From assembly GCA_002395925.1 (NCBI GenBank), contig DGVM01000031.1:1-56054 (forward strand): DNA of 56,054 nt, in the 5' to 3' direction. Shown here piece by piece: positions 25,152 to 33,420 of the stretch. The position numbers and the translations under genes were made by a program. The notes under the pieces were generated by a model. That model made no database searches. It saw nothing but the letters and a program-made list of their open reading frames with translations, and was not told where the DNA came from. Position 1 is the first letter of the stretch, and each line of letters starts with the position of its first letter. Source of the stretch: Bacteroidales bacterium UBA4284 (lineage in GTDB: Bacteria > Bacteroidota > Bacteroidia > Bacteroidales > UBA932).

Positions 25152-26084
25152 CTAATACAGGCTGCCGGAGTTCACCACCGGTTGAGCCGGTTCGTCTCCG
25201 CAAAGGACGACCAGCAGGTTGCTTACCATCGCCGCTTTGCGCTCTTCGTCCAGATTCACTACACCCTCGGCCTTGAGTTTGTCCAGAGCCATCTTGACCA
25301 TGCTCACTGCACCATCGACAATCTTTTCGCGGGCGGCGATGATGGCATCCGCCTGCTGGCGCCGCAGCATGACGGCAGCGATTTCCGGTGCATAAGCCAG
25401 ATAGTTGATACGTGCCTCGGTCACATGGATGCCAGCCATGGACAGGCGTTCGTTCAGCGTGGTGACGAGTTTCTCGTTGATTTCGTCCGCGTTGCTACGG
25501 AGCGTGAGTTCGTCGGCCGTATCGGGATTGTCGTAGGCATAGCAGCCTGCTACCTGGCGAAGGGCCGCATCACTCTGCACCCGCACGAAGTTTTCGAAGG
25601 CCTGGGAAAGGAAGCGAGCGGAGGAGCCGTGTCCGGCAGAAGGTGCAAGAGACTGACTGTCAATCTCGAACAAAGCCTTATAAGTATTTTCCAACTTCCA
25701 CACCAGCACCATGCCTATCAAGACCGGGTTGCCCACCTTGTCATTGACCTTTATGGGTTCCGGATTGAGGTTGCGAGCCCTCAGACTGACACTCTTCTTG
25801 CTCATCAAAGGGTTCAGCCAATAAAAGCCGGTGCGGGTAAATGTACCCTTGTACTTGCCGAAGAACACAAGCACGGACGCCTCATTGGGCTCCAGCTTGA
25901 TGAATCCCGCCATGCATATCATCGTAAAAACCATCAGCAGGCCACCGACAAGTCCCAGAGGACCGGCGGCATCTGACATGACAAAGCAGAAGATGGCGCA
26001 GGCCAAAAAGGCCAGAATCAGGAGCAGGGCCAGAAAGCCATTCAATACGAGACCTTTATAGGCCATTTCTTTGTTGTTCTCCAT
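25152..26084 (-). CDS. SPFH/band-7 (stomatin-like) membrane protein
   Basis: 310 residues. Two hydrophobic segments (about 12-36 and 42-62) anchor the N-terminus. The SPFH domain follows ([20 protein letters not shown] ... [13 protein letters not shown] [10 protein letters not shown]), then a charged helical part with [23 protein letters not shown]. Stomatin-like proteins form ring-shaped membrane scaffolds that influence partner proteins. No NfeD partner is present; an Arc-type regulator follows instead. The upstream 190 nt are AT-rich and contain the terminator of the gene upstream on the same strand. Confidence 0.85.
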   Translation of the reverse strand: MENNKEMAYKGLVLNGFLALLLILAFLACAIFCFVMSDAAGPLGLVGGLLMVFTMICMAGFIKLEPNEASVLVFFGKYKGTFTRTGFYWLNPLMSKKSVSLRARNLNPEPIKVNDKVGNPVLIGMVLVWKLENTYKALFEIDSQSLAPSAGHGSSARFLSQAFENFVRVQSDAALRQVAGCYAYDNPDTADELTLRSNADEINEKLVTTLNERLSMAGIHVTEARINYLAYAPEIAAVMLRRQQADAIIAAREKIVDGAVSMVKMALDKLKAEGVVNLDEERKAAMVSNLLVVLCGDEPAQPVVNSGSLY

Positions 26085-26208
26085 AAGCGAAAGGAACTGT
26101 TAAAGATTATAATATCATTTTGATATTACAAAGATATAACATATTTTAGAATTCGCAATAGCTTTCACAATAAGAAGCTGTTTGGATTTTTCCGTCTCTT
26201 CCAAGCAA

Positions 26209-26250
26209 GAAAAAGCCGCCGGCCAGCTCCAAGGCTGATCCGACGGCTTT
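26209..26250 (-). terminator. Strong terminator of the 26275-30093 operon
   Basis: On the minus strand AAAGCCGTCGG pairs with CCGGCGGCTTT (one G-T pair), with an inner CAGC/GCTG helix and a final T-run. It begins 25 nt after the lipoprotein stop and insulates the SPFH pair. Confidence 0.8.
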
Positions 26251-26274
26251 AATCTACCGAGAGCTCGGCAATCG

Positions 26275-28002
26275 TCAAATCTTGTTGGCTCCAAACTGCT
26301 GCCAGTACAAATCGTAGCTCGATGTATTGGTGTAGCAGTTCATCAGGTATCCTCCCCAGCAGATTACATCGTAGGTGGTGCCGTTGTAGGCATTGCTGTC
26401 GAATCCGAAGCGAAGCACATTGTTGCCATACTCGCAGATAAAGTGAGGATAACCTCCGGCGTCATAGTAGAAAATCTGGTCGGAGATGTTGCTGAAAACG
26501 AGCTTTGGATTGCTGCTGGCCGGATTGTAGAATCCGTACACAGGGCTGCCGTCGGAGAACTGGCTGAAATCGTAGGTGGTGAGAGAACTGTGCGTACTGC
26601 GCGATACGTCCCAGCAGAAGCCGAATGCATGAGTAAGCATTATGTTGCCCTTGGAGGGGTCGTCGCTTATCTCGAAAGTGATGGTGTCATCTCCGTTGCT
26701 TGTCATGCTTTCGGGATATATCGACTTATAATAGGCGTTCTTGTACGTTCCGGCCACATCGGCTGCATCGGCTGCGGAAATATAGTACACCGGAAGGGTT
26801 CCGCTGACAATTTCGTTCGAGGATGCGCCGTATGCCACATAGCCAAGGTAATACAGTCCGCTGGCACTCAGACCGGCAGTAACTTCTACGGCGTTTGCCG
26901 ATCCGGCCGAAGTGATCTCAAGAGACGAAGCCGCAGCGGCGGCAAGGGCATCCGCCTCGCCCGTTGCTACAGCAAGCCTGACGCTCTTGACGGCAGGGCT
27001 TGCCGATTCAAGATAGGCAGAAACAGCCGAGGACGTACCGGAAAGGGCAATCTTGGCATAATTGCTTCTGCTGAAATCGATGACGGCTGCGATGTCTATG
27101 ATCTTGGCCCGGGTGACGCTAAGCGAAATACCGTTGGCTTTGACCGTACCGAGCACCGTATCACCGGCTTTTAGAGTGATGGTGAGGTCGGTATAAGTGC
27201 CTACGGGGGCGGGGAAATAGAATGCATAGGTCTTCGCCGCATCGAGTCCGGAGAAGGTGAAGGTCTTGGATGTACCCGCGGTGAACCAGGTGTTCCTGAG
27301 ACCGATGCTGGACTCGCCGACGAGGTTGCCTATGTTGGTGCGGTATTTGGCATCGTTGTCTCCCGTCATCTTGACGGAATTGCCGCTGAATCCCCCGCTG
27401 GTGGACGAAATGGAAATGGAAGTCGCATCCGCAGGAATGTTCTTGGCATTTATGCCGATTACGCCCGTTACAGGCTTGAAAGAGTACTCGCCGTCGGCAA
27501 GCGTACCGACCATGGGAACTATGTCCTTGAGGGGATTGGCGGCATCGTACACCAGGCTTTCGCCCAGATTGAAGTAGAGAGTGCTTCCGGAAAGATGCGT
27601 AAAATTGGCTCCGTTCGACTTGCCGGCGGGATAAAGCGCGTAGCCGGAATCCTCATAAGCGGAACCTACTGCAGAACCGTTGAAAGTAGCCCTCGCACCG
27701 TCGATGGACGCGGCCGAATAGGTATAATGGTCGTAGTCGGTATAATAGCCCTCGTTTTCGGTGTCGATTTTGCGCACGAGACGATAAAAGGCGTCTCCCT
27801 GGGTCCATCCGAAGGAAGCCGTACCGCCGGATATGGTATAATCCGACTTGGAGACGGGCTCGTCGATGACGGCCGATACGGTTTCGGTGGCCTGTGCCGC
27901 AGGCTCCTGCGCATCAGGCCCCGAAGGGACGGTCACTATCTCCTTCTTGCAGGAGACCAGCGCTGCTGCCGCAAGCGCAACAAAAAGCATGTATTTTTTC
28001 AT
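26275..28002 (-). CDS. Fimbrillin-like lipoprotein without F5/8 domain
   Basis: 575 residues, signal MKKYMLFVALAAAALVSC; start set at 28002 by the signal peptide. Residues about 40-310 resemble a fimbrillin/Mfa-like domain (SKSDYTISGGTASFGWTQGDAF; YAFYFPAPVGTYTD). After a beta spacer comes the unclassified module also found in the 21783 protein (SDDPSKGNIMLTHAFGFCWD; LRFGFDSNAYN). Unlike its paralogues it ends there, without an F5/8 type C domain. It is the last gene of the minus-strand operon and follows peptide P3 after 11 nt. Confidence 0.8.
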   Translation of the reverse strand: MKKYMLFVALAAAALVSCKKEIVTVPSGPDAQEPAAQATETVSAVIDEPVSKSDYTISGGTASFGWTQGDAFYRLVRKIDTENEGYYTDYDHYTYSAASIDGARATFNGSAVGSAYEDSGYALYPAGKSNGANFTHLSGSTLYFNLGESLVYDAANPLKDIVPMVGTLADGEYSFKPVTGVIGINAKNIPADATSISISSTSGGFSGNSVKMTGDNDAKYRTNIGNLVGESSIGLRNTWFTAGTSKTFTFSGLDAAKTYAFYFPAPVGTYTDLTITLKAGDTVLGTVKANGISLSVTRAKIIDIAAVIDFSRSNYAKIALSGTSSAVSAYLESASPAVKSVRLAVATGEADALAAAAASSLEITSAGSANAVEVTAGLSASGLYYLGYVAYGASSNEIVSGTLPVYYISAADAADVAGTYKNAYYKSIYPESMTSNGDDTITFEISDDPSKGNIMLTHAFGFCWDVSRSTHSSLTTYDFSQFSDGSPVYGFYNPASSNPKLVFSNISDQIFYYDAGGYPHFICEYGNNVLRFGFDSNAYNGTTYDVICWGGYLMNCYTNTSSYDLYWQQFGANKI

Positions 28003-28013
28003 GGCGATGCGGA

Positions 28014-28145
28014 TTAATAGGTCCAACCGATATCGGTATTCTCTTCATATCCCATGTCGGCAGAACGGCCCGACACCTCCAGCAGGCCATCCTCCAGGAA
28101 TCGCCCGCTCACAGAAACCTCTGGAACTATATAGTTTTTCTTCAT
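28014..28145 (-). CDS. Small peptide P3 of the K-x-Y-x-x-P family
   Basis: 43 residues: MKKNYIVPEVSVSGR, central FLEDGLLEVSG, tail YEENTDIGWTY. No signal or membrane segment. Tightly packed between two lipoprotein genes: 9 nt after the stop of 28155-29930 and 11 nt before the start at 28002. Its position and motif match P1, P2 and P4. Function unknown. Confidence 0.7.
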   Translation of the reverse strand: MKKNYIVPEVSVSGRFLEDGLLEVSGRSADMGYEENTDIGWTY

Positions 28146-28154
28146 AATTATCAA

Positions 28155-29930
28155 TTAATTACGCTTCCAGACCTGCAGCTCGGCCATATGCGTGCAACCT
28201 GTAGTTGTAAGGTCTGATGCGCCATTGTAGCCGTTGGCCTGAAGAATCGCGACGCGGATGTAGCGTACGGGCGAAGCGGCCTTGCAGGCGATGAAGGGCA
28301 CCCAGGCGGCTACGCCGTAACTGGAATAGATGCCGCTCATCTCACCAACTGCACTGCCCCAGCTGGAGCCGTCGGCAGAGGCGAATACCTTCACATGGTC
28401 TGCATGATCGTTGTAGCAATCCCTGAGCTTGAAGCAGATGTCGAAGTCGCTTACGGTATTTTCGCCCAGATCGATGTCGATATAGATACCATAGGTGGCG
28501 TCATAGCTGCCTGCCACCGTGTAAGGAGAATGCCAGTAAGTACTTGCGTTGCCGTCAACAAGGCCCGCAACGCTGCCCTCGGCGGTTTCGGTAGCGACAG
28601 GAGAAATCATGGATTCGGTGAGCTCGAGCCTTGTCCTTCCGGCCTGCAGCTCTGCGTACACGCTGTCGAAGCAAAGTGCCCAAGGCCAGCCGCCGCCGTA
28701 CTCAGCCCAGTCGGCCTCGGTGCAGGTGCGGAGCCCAATAGCCTTGGCGTTGACGGCCTTTATCTTACCGGCGCCTACGAGCTGGAACTGGGCGTCAACT
28801 ACGGATTCGTCGAAGAAATCGATGGCGACATAGGGCTTGTCGGCAGCGTCTTCATAAGGATTGGCGCCGAAAATCTGAGCCTTGGGGAAGGTTATCAGCT
28901 CGCCGTCGAAGGTGCCGTACTGCTTGCCGGGTACGCCTGCGAACATTGTCATCATGACATTGCCTTTGGAGGCGTCGTCACTCTTTGCGATTACAAGGGC
29001 GCCGGGAGTGCTGTTGCTCGAATAAGGACCTGCGGTCGTGACCATGTCGTACTCGCCGAGAACGGGAGTCAGGTCGACGGAAGGGGCCTCATAAGCGATA
29101 GGCGCTTTGGGAGTTATGTTGAGCAGCTCATTGCGGACTACATGAATGGCACTCACGGTTGCGGGTGTGGTGAGAAGCGCAGAGCCGTCTTCGCGGCAAA
29201 GGCTGAACGTCGCTCCTGCGGGTATAGTGCCGACTGGAACGGGGATATACACGGTAAAGTCGCTGCCCTGTGCAGGCTGAGGGAACTTTACGGAGACCGT
29301 ATTGCCGCCGCTCAGGACCTCGCTCATCTGAAGACCGTTCTCGGCGCTGACACCGTTGAGGGGGAACTCGCCGCTAACGGTAGCTGAGGTATTGAGGGTC
29401 AGGAGCCTTGCAGCTGCGGGAACATTGGCAAGACGGACTTTGAGGATACCCACTGCCGTACGGAACCTGTACCTGAGTGCGTTGTCGGCGTCGGCGCGTC
29501 CGATGAGGGGAATGATGGACATGAAGTTGTCGCCGCTGACCTCGTAAACGGAAGGAAGGGTAACGGTGAGGCCGTCAGCCTTGGAGCCGCCGTGGTCGAG
29601 GGAAGGATAAATCGCAAAACCGGTAGCCTCCCAGGTCACGCCGTCGGGGGTAGTACCCTCGAAATCGACCTCGGTGCCCGAAGAAAGGGCCCACTGGGAA
29701 TAGCGGTCGGCCTTGCCGGTTTCGACGTTGGTAACCACGACGCGCACCGCGTCACCCTCTACCCAGCTGAACTTTGTCTCGCCGTCGTAGGCTGTCTTGC
29801 TATCGGAGTTGTCTATATATGCACAGATGTTGCCGAGACCCGGCGCTACGGGAGCTGCTAGCTCTTTCTTACAAGCTGAAAAGAGTGCCAGGGCAGAAAC
29901 GAAAAGAAGTGCTGAATACTTGATTTTCAT
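28155..29930 (-). CDS. Fimbrillin-like + F5/8 type C lipoprotein
   Basis: 591 residues. Signal MKIKYSALLFVSALALFSAC sets the start at 29930. Fimbrillin/Mfa-like domain about 25-290 (SKTAYDGETKFSWVEGDAVRV; FTVYIPVPVGTIPAG). A middle module (about 300-430) includes SDDASKGNVMMTMFAGV, echoing the GNIMLT module of the other two proteins. C-terminal F5/8 type C domain with STYWHSPYTV and RYIRVAILQANG. Follows peptide P4 after 16 nt and precedes P3 after 9 nt. Probably a surface glycan-binding or adhesive lipoprotein. Confidence 0.82.
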   Translation of the reverse strand: MKIKYSALLFVSALALFSACKKELAAPVAPGLGNICAYIDNSDSKTAYDGETKFSWVEGDAVRVVVTNVETGKADRYSQWALSSGTEVDFEGTTPDGVTWEATGFAIYPSLDHGGSKADGLTVTLPSVYEVSGDNFMSIIPLIGRADADNALRYRFRTAVGILKVRLANVPAAARLLTLNTSATVSGEFPLNGVSAENGLQMSEVLSGGNTVSVKFPQPAQGSDFTVYIPVPVGTIPAGATFSLCREDGSALLTTPATVSAIHVVRNELLNITPKAPIAYEAPSVDLTPVLGEYDMVTTAGPYSSNSTPGALVIAKSDDASKGNVMMTMFAGVPGKQYGTFDGELITFPKAQIFGANPYEDAADKPYVAIDFFDESVVDAQFQLVGAGKIKAVNAKAIGLRTCTEADWAEYGGGWPWALCFDSVYAELQAGRTRLELTESMISPVATETAEGSVAGLVDGNASTYWHSPYTVAGSYDATYGIYIDIDLGENTVSDFDICFKLRDCYNDHADHVKVFASADGSSWGSAVGEMSGIYSSYGVAAWVPFIACKAASPVRYIRVAILQANGYNGASDLTTTGCTHMAELQVWKRN

Positions 29931-29946
29931 AACTTTGTCCTCCATT

Positions 29947-30093
29947 TTAAAATTCTCCCCCGACAGACCACGGGTCGAGTTCTCCGGTTGTAAGATCTTC
30001 TCCTTCAGATGAAGAAAGGGCGAGGAGCATGCTTTCCAGCTCCACGTTTTCCGCCCACAAGCGGGGCGCAGAATACTTCTTGCGTGTTATCAT
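29947..30093 (-). CDS. Small peptide P4 of the K-x-Y-x-x-P family
   Basis: 48 residues: MITRKKYSAPRLW, central LESMLLALSSSEGED, tail ELDPWSVGGEF. No signal or membrane segment. First gene of the operon P4, lipoprotein, P3, lipoprotein. A TAACTTTG promoter box lies 35 nt upstream. It stops 16 nt before the lipoprotein start. Function unknown; same family and position as P1-P3. Confidence 0.7.
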   Translation of the reverse strand: MITRKKYSAPRLWAENVELESMLLALSSSEGEDLTTGELDPWSVGGEF

Positions 30094-30128
30094 AGAATGG
30101 TTATAATTGTGTTCGGTAAAAAAGTCTG

Positions 30129-30159
30129 CAAAGTTACTAATTATTTTTTGTGTTTCAAG
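30129..30159 (-). promoter_or_regulatory. Promoter of the P4 lipoprotein operon
   Basis: On the minus strand CTTG (30159-30156), a 19-nt spacer and TAACTTTG (30136-30129) fit the Bacteroidetes -33/-7 promoter. The -33 element lies inside an 18-bp palindrome. Confidence 0.6.
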
Positions 30160-30177
30160 TACTTGAAACTATCTTTG
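30147..30177 (+). promoter_or_regulatory. Promoter of the GH95 fucosidase gene
   Basis: TTTG (30147-30150), 19-nt spacer, TATCTTTG (30170-30177): a perfect Bacteroidetes -33/-7 promoter. The ATG follows 6 nt after the -7 box, so the mRNA should be leaderless or nearly so. The spacer is almost entirely an 18-bp palindrome. Confidence 0.7.
30152..30169. promoter_or_regulatory. 18-bp perfect palindrome between divergent promoters (operator candidate)
   Basis: GTTTCAAGTACTTGAAAC is fully self-complementary. It fills the -33/-7 spacer of the fucosidase promoter and covers the -33 element of the opposite lipoprotein promoter. One bound dimer could therefore control both genes. Confidence 0.6.
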
Positions 30178-30183
30178 CAATGC

Positions 30184-32523
30184 ATGAAAAGATTTTTCCC
30201 GCTACTTGTTTCTTTTGTTCTTGCGGCTTGCACGGCGGCGCCCGAAACTCCGATGATCCTGCGCTACGACAAGCCTGCCGCTTACTTCGAAGAGGCCTTC
30301 CCGCTGGGTAACGGAAGGCTTGGAGCAATGGTTTACGGCGACCCTGTAAACGAACACATTTCCCTCAACGACATAACCCTGTGGACCGGGGAGCCCGACC
30401 GCGGCGCGCTCCATCCCGACCTTGTAGCGTGCGGCCTCGACGGCAGCGGCGGGCAGACGCTGCGTGCCGTCAGGGAAGCCCTCGACCGTGAGGACTACCA
30501 CGCCGCCGAAAGGCTGCAGCGGCGTCTCCAGGGGCATTTCAGCGAAACCTATTTGCCGCTCGGCACACTGCATCTGCAGTACGACAGTTGCACCGTAAGC
30601 GACTACAACCGCACTCTCGACATCGCAAAGGCCGTCGCAACGGTGGAATACAAGCGTGACGGCGCTCCCATGCGGGCCGAGTATTTCGTCAGCGCGCCAG
30701 ACTCCGTCCTTGTGGTCAGGATAACTTGCGGCATCCCCTTCAACCTGAAGGCCTCCGTCGTCTCGCCCCTCCCCTGTACGTCCTTCGGAGAAGGAACATC
30801 CGCCGGCCTCGACGGGTACGTAGCATACCATTCATATCCAGGCTATTACGACTACAGCAAGATTGCGCCCGCCCAATATCTTTACGACCCGCAGCGGGGC
30901 ATCCATTTCCGTACGATCCTGCAGGCAGAATCCTCGGAAGGAAGCATAAGTACCGATGGCGGCGTAATCGAAATGCGGGACGTCCGCAACGTCACCCTTT
31001 ACCTCGTAAATGCCACCAGCTTCAACGGCGCCGGCAAAGACCCGGTGGCCCAAGGAAAACCATACAGACAGCTTGCCGATGCAGCCATTGCAAACGCTGC
31101 GAAAAAGGGCGCTGCAGGGCTCCTCAAAAGGCATCTGGCAGATTACGGCAGCCTCTTCGACAGGATCAGACTGGACCTTGGCAGCACTCCCGATTCCGTC
31201 GCCGCACTCCCTACCGACGTGCAGCTGCGGCGTTACACCGACCTGGGCGAGCGCAACCCCGCCCTGGAGGCCCTTTACTTCCAGTACGGACGCTATCTGC
31301 TTATAAGCAGCTCACGTACGCAGGCGGTACCGGCCAACCTGCAGGGACTTTGGAACGAAAGCATGGACCCGCCGTGGAGCTGCAATTATACCGTAAACAT
31401 CAACCTGGAAGAGAACTACTGGCCTGCAGAAGCGGCCGCCCTGCCCGAGATGCACGAGTCGCTGCTGGGCTTCCTGCACCCTTTGAGCCGCAACGGAAAA
31501 GACGTAGCGGCACGCATGTACGGCATTCCTGAGGGTTGGAGCGCCGGACACAACAGCGACATCTGGGCAATGGCGACGCCGGTGGGACTGGGTGACGGCG
31601 ACCCGTCCTGGGCAAACTGGAACATGGGAGGTGCGTGGCTCGCCACACATATCTGGGAGCATTGGCTGTTTACGCGCGACAAGCAGGCATTGCAGCGGGA
31701 CTACCCCGTACTGCGCGATGCGGCACGGTTCTGCCTCGGCTGGCTGGTGGAGAAAGACGGGCAGCTCATCACCTCGCCAGGGACGTCTCCGGAGAACTAT
31801 TATGTTACACCAGAAGGTTTTGCCGGTTCCACGCTGTACGGAACCACTGCCGACCTTGCAATCATACGCGAATGTCTAAGCGACGCTGCTGCCGCCGCCG
31901 AGACGCTGGGCACGGATCAGGCTTTCATCCTTCAGGCGCGCGAGGCCCTGTCAAAACTCCGTCCCTACTCAATCGGAGCAGACGGACACCTACAGGAATG
32001 GTATCATGACTGGCAGGACTGGGATCCGCAGCACCGTCACCAGTCCCAGCTCATAGGCGTATATCCAGGGCACCAGATAATTGACGGCCCGCTTGCGAAA
32101 GCAGCGCACAAAACGCTGGAAATCAAAGGTTTTGAAACAACCGGCTGGAGCTGCGGCTGGAGGGTGAACCTGTATGCCCGCCTGCGTGACGGCCAGAGCG
32201 CATACCGCATGCTGCGCCGGCTGCTGCGGTATGTAAGTCCCGACGGCTACAAAGGTCCCGACGCCCGGCGAGGCGGAGGCACCTATCCCAATCTCCTGGA
32301 CGCCCATTCCCCGTTCCAGATAGACGGCAACCTGGGCGGCTGTGCCGGCATCATGGAAATGCTCCTGCACAGCACCGACAGTACGCTGACTCCCCTCCCC
32401 GCCCTGCCGGCTGAATGGAAAGATGGATACGCAAAGGGGCTGAGGACACGCCGCGGCACCGCCGTAGATATGTCCTGGAAAGACGGGAAAATCGTCCGGA
32501 TGCGGGAATACCGGCCCCGCTGA
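30184..32523 (+). CDS. GH95 alpha-L-fucosidase lipoprotein
   Basis: Removes terminal fucose (alpha-1,2 type in the family) from host glycans; exported by signal MKRFFPLLVSFVLAAC. 779 residues. The N-terminal beta-sandwich starts with FEEAFPLGNGRLGAMVYG and LNDITLWTGEP, classic GH95 motifs. The (alpha/alpha)6 barrel carries CNYTVNINLEENYWPAE, GHNSDIWAM, SPEN (E537) and QIDGNLGG (D714), matching the family's catalytic Glu, Asn and Asp segments. The start at 30184 is chosen from the signal peptide and the promoter box. Fits the sialidase and M60 protease as a mucin-degrading set. Confidence 0.92.
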   Translation: MKRFFPLLVSFVLAACTAAPETPMILRYDKPAAYFEEAFPLGNGRLGAMVYGDPVNEHISLNDITLWTGEPDRGALHPDLVACGLDGSGGQTLRAVREALDREDYHAAERLQRRLQGHFSETYLPLGTLHLQYDSCTVSDYNRTLDIAKAVATVEYKRDGAPMRAEYFVSAPDSVLVVRITCGIPFNLKASVVSPLPCTSFGEGTSAGLDGYVAYHSYPGYYDYSKIAPAQYLYDPQRGIHFRTILQAESSEGSISTDGGVIEMRDVRNVTLYLVNATSFNGAGKDPVAQGKPYRQLADAAIANAAKKGAAGLLKRHLADYGSLFDRIRLDLGSTPDSVAALPTDVQLRRYTDLGERNPALEALYFQYGRYLLISSSRTQAVPANLQGLWNESMDPPWSCNYTVNINLEENYWPAEAAALPEMHESLLGFLHPLSRNGKDVAARMYGIPEGWSAGHNSDIWAMATPVGLGDGDPSWANWNMGGAWLATHIWEHWLFTRDKQALQRDYPVLRDAARFCLGWLVEKDGQLITSPGTSPENYYVTPEGFAGSTLYGTTADLAIIRECLSDAAAAAETLGTDQAFILQAREALSKLRPYSIGADGHLQEWYHDWQDWDPQHRHQSQLIGVYPGHQIIDGPLAKAAHKTLEIKGFETTGWSCGWRVNLYARLRDGQSAYRMLRRLLRYVSPDGYKGPDARRGGGTYPNLLDAHSPFQIDGNLGGCAGIMEMLLHSTDSTLTPLPALPAEWKDGYAKGLRTRRGTAVDMSWKDGKIVRMREYRPR

Positions 32524-32527
32524 GGGC

Positions 32528-33388
32528 CTATCGCCTTGGATGATGGGTCAGCACTTCGGCCTGCCAGGTGCGTGAGTCGATGTGGGTGTAGATTTCTGTC
32601 GTAAGCACGCTCTCGTGGCCCAGCATCTCCTGGACTACGCGCAGGTCGGCGCCATTCTCTACAAGGTGGGTGGCGAAAGAATGCCGGAAAGTATGGGGCG
32701 AGATTGACTTACGCACCCCCGCCTGAAGGGCCCTCTTCTTTACCATGTTGAACACCGACACCCTGCTCAGGGGCTTTCCGAAGCGGTTCAGGAAGGCATA
32801 GTCGGCATATTGCGCTTCGGGCTCCGGACGTACCGGGAACCACTCCGAGAGGGCGTCCAGGGCAGGCTGCCCTATGGGGACCAGCCTTTCCTTGTCGCCT
32901 TTACCTACGACACGCACGAACGAGCGTTCGGAATCGATGTGCGAGATAAGCAGGCCGCAGGCCTCCGACACTCGCAGGCCGCAGCCGTAGAGGACTTCCA
33001 GAATGGCCTTGTCGCGTATGCCGGTCGGAGAGTCGAGGGGCACCGCATCCAGTATCGCGCTTACCTCCTCTACCGAGAGCACGTCGGGCAGGTAACGCCC
33101 GAGTTTGGGGGCGTCAACCTTGTCGCAGGGGTTGTCCTTGCGCTCTCCTTCCAGGATGAGGAAGTCGAAATAGCAGCGCAGGGCGCTGAGGGCGTGGGCC
33201 TGGCTGCGCTTGCTCAGCTGTGTGGAACGGTACGACAGGTACGCTTCCACGTCTTCGGAGGTGCACCCTGCCGCGTCTTTCCCGTAAAAGGCGAGGAATG
33301 CCGACAACTCCGTGCCATAGGAAGCTACGGTATTTGCAGACAGCTGCCTCTCGATTGATAGATAATATGAAAAACGGTCCACATACAA
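32528..33388 (-). CDS. xerD: XerD-type tyrosine recombinase
   Basis: 286 residues, close to the chromosomal dimer-resolving XerC/XerD length. The SAM-like N-terminal domain (LSIERQLSANTVASYGTEL) precedes the catalytic domain with R139, K163 or K166, H232-x-x-R235, H258 and Y267. The motif DLRVVQEMLGHESVLTTEIYTH is Xer-like. No ATG is available: the reading frame begins with TTG at 33388 or GTG at 33382. Ends 4 nt from the convergent fucosidase gene. No mobile-element context, so a housekeeping role is likely. Confidence 0.85.
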   Translation of the reverse strand: MYVDRFSYYLSIERQLSANTVASYGTELSAFLAFYGKDAAGCTSEDVEAYLSYRSTQLSKRSQAHALSALRCYFDFLILEGERKDNPCDKVDAPKLGRYLPDVLSVEEVSAILDAVPLDSPTGIRDKAILEVLYGCGLRVSEACGLLISHIDSERSFVRVVGKGDKERLVPIGQPALDALSEWFPVRPEPEAQYADYAFLNRFGKPLSRVSVFNMVKKRALQAGVRKSISPHTFRHSFATHLVENGADLRVVQEMLGHESVLTTEIYTHIDSRTWQAEVLTHHPRR

Positions 33389-33405
33389 AAATATAAAAAA
33401 AACAG

Positions 33406-33413
33406 TATATTTG
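33406..33413 (+). promoter_or_regulatory. -7 box for the C11 peptidase gene
   Basis: TATATTTG, 7 nt before the ATG at 33421, again implying a very short leader. On the opposite strand TATTTTTG (33393-33386) may serve xerD. Confidence 0.45.
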
Positions 33414-33420
33414 TAATCTT

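Noticed and set aside
12939..30093. The tiny peptides as classic RiPP precursors
   Set aside because: No radical SAM, lanthipeptide, cyclodehydratase or peptide exporter genes occur in the window, and the tails differ in length and composition. The idea cannot be supported beyond their size and position.
32528..33388. The tyrosine recombinase as part of an integrative element
   Set aside because: Sequence and length fit XerD; no attachment-site repeats, tRNA, excisionase or mobilisation genes were seen nearby.
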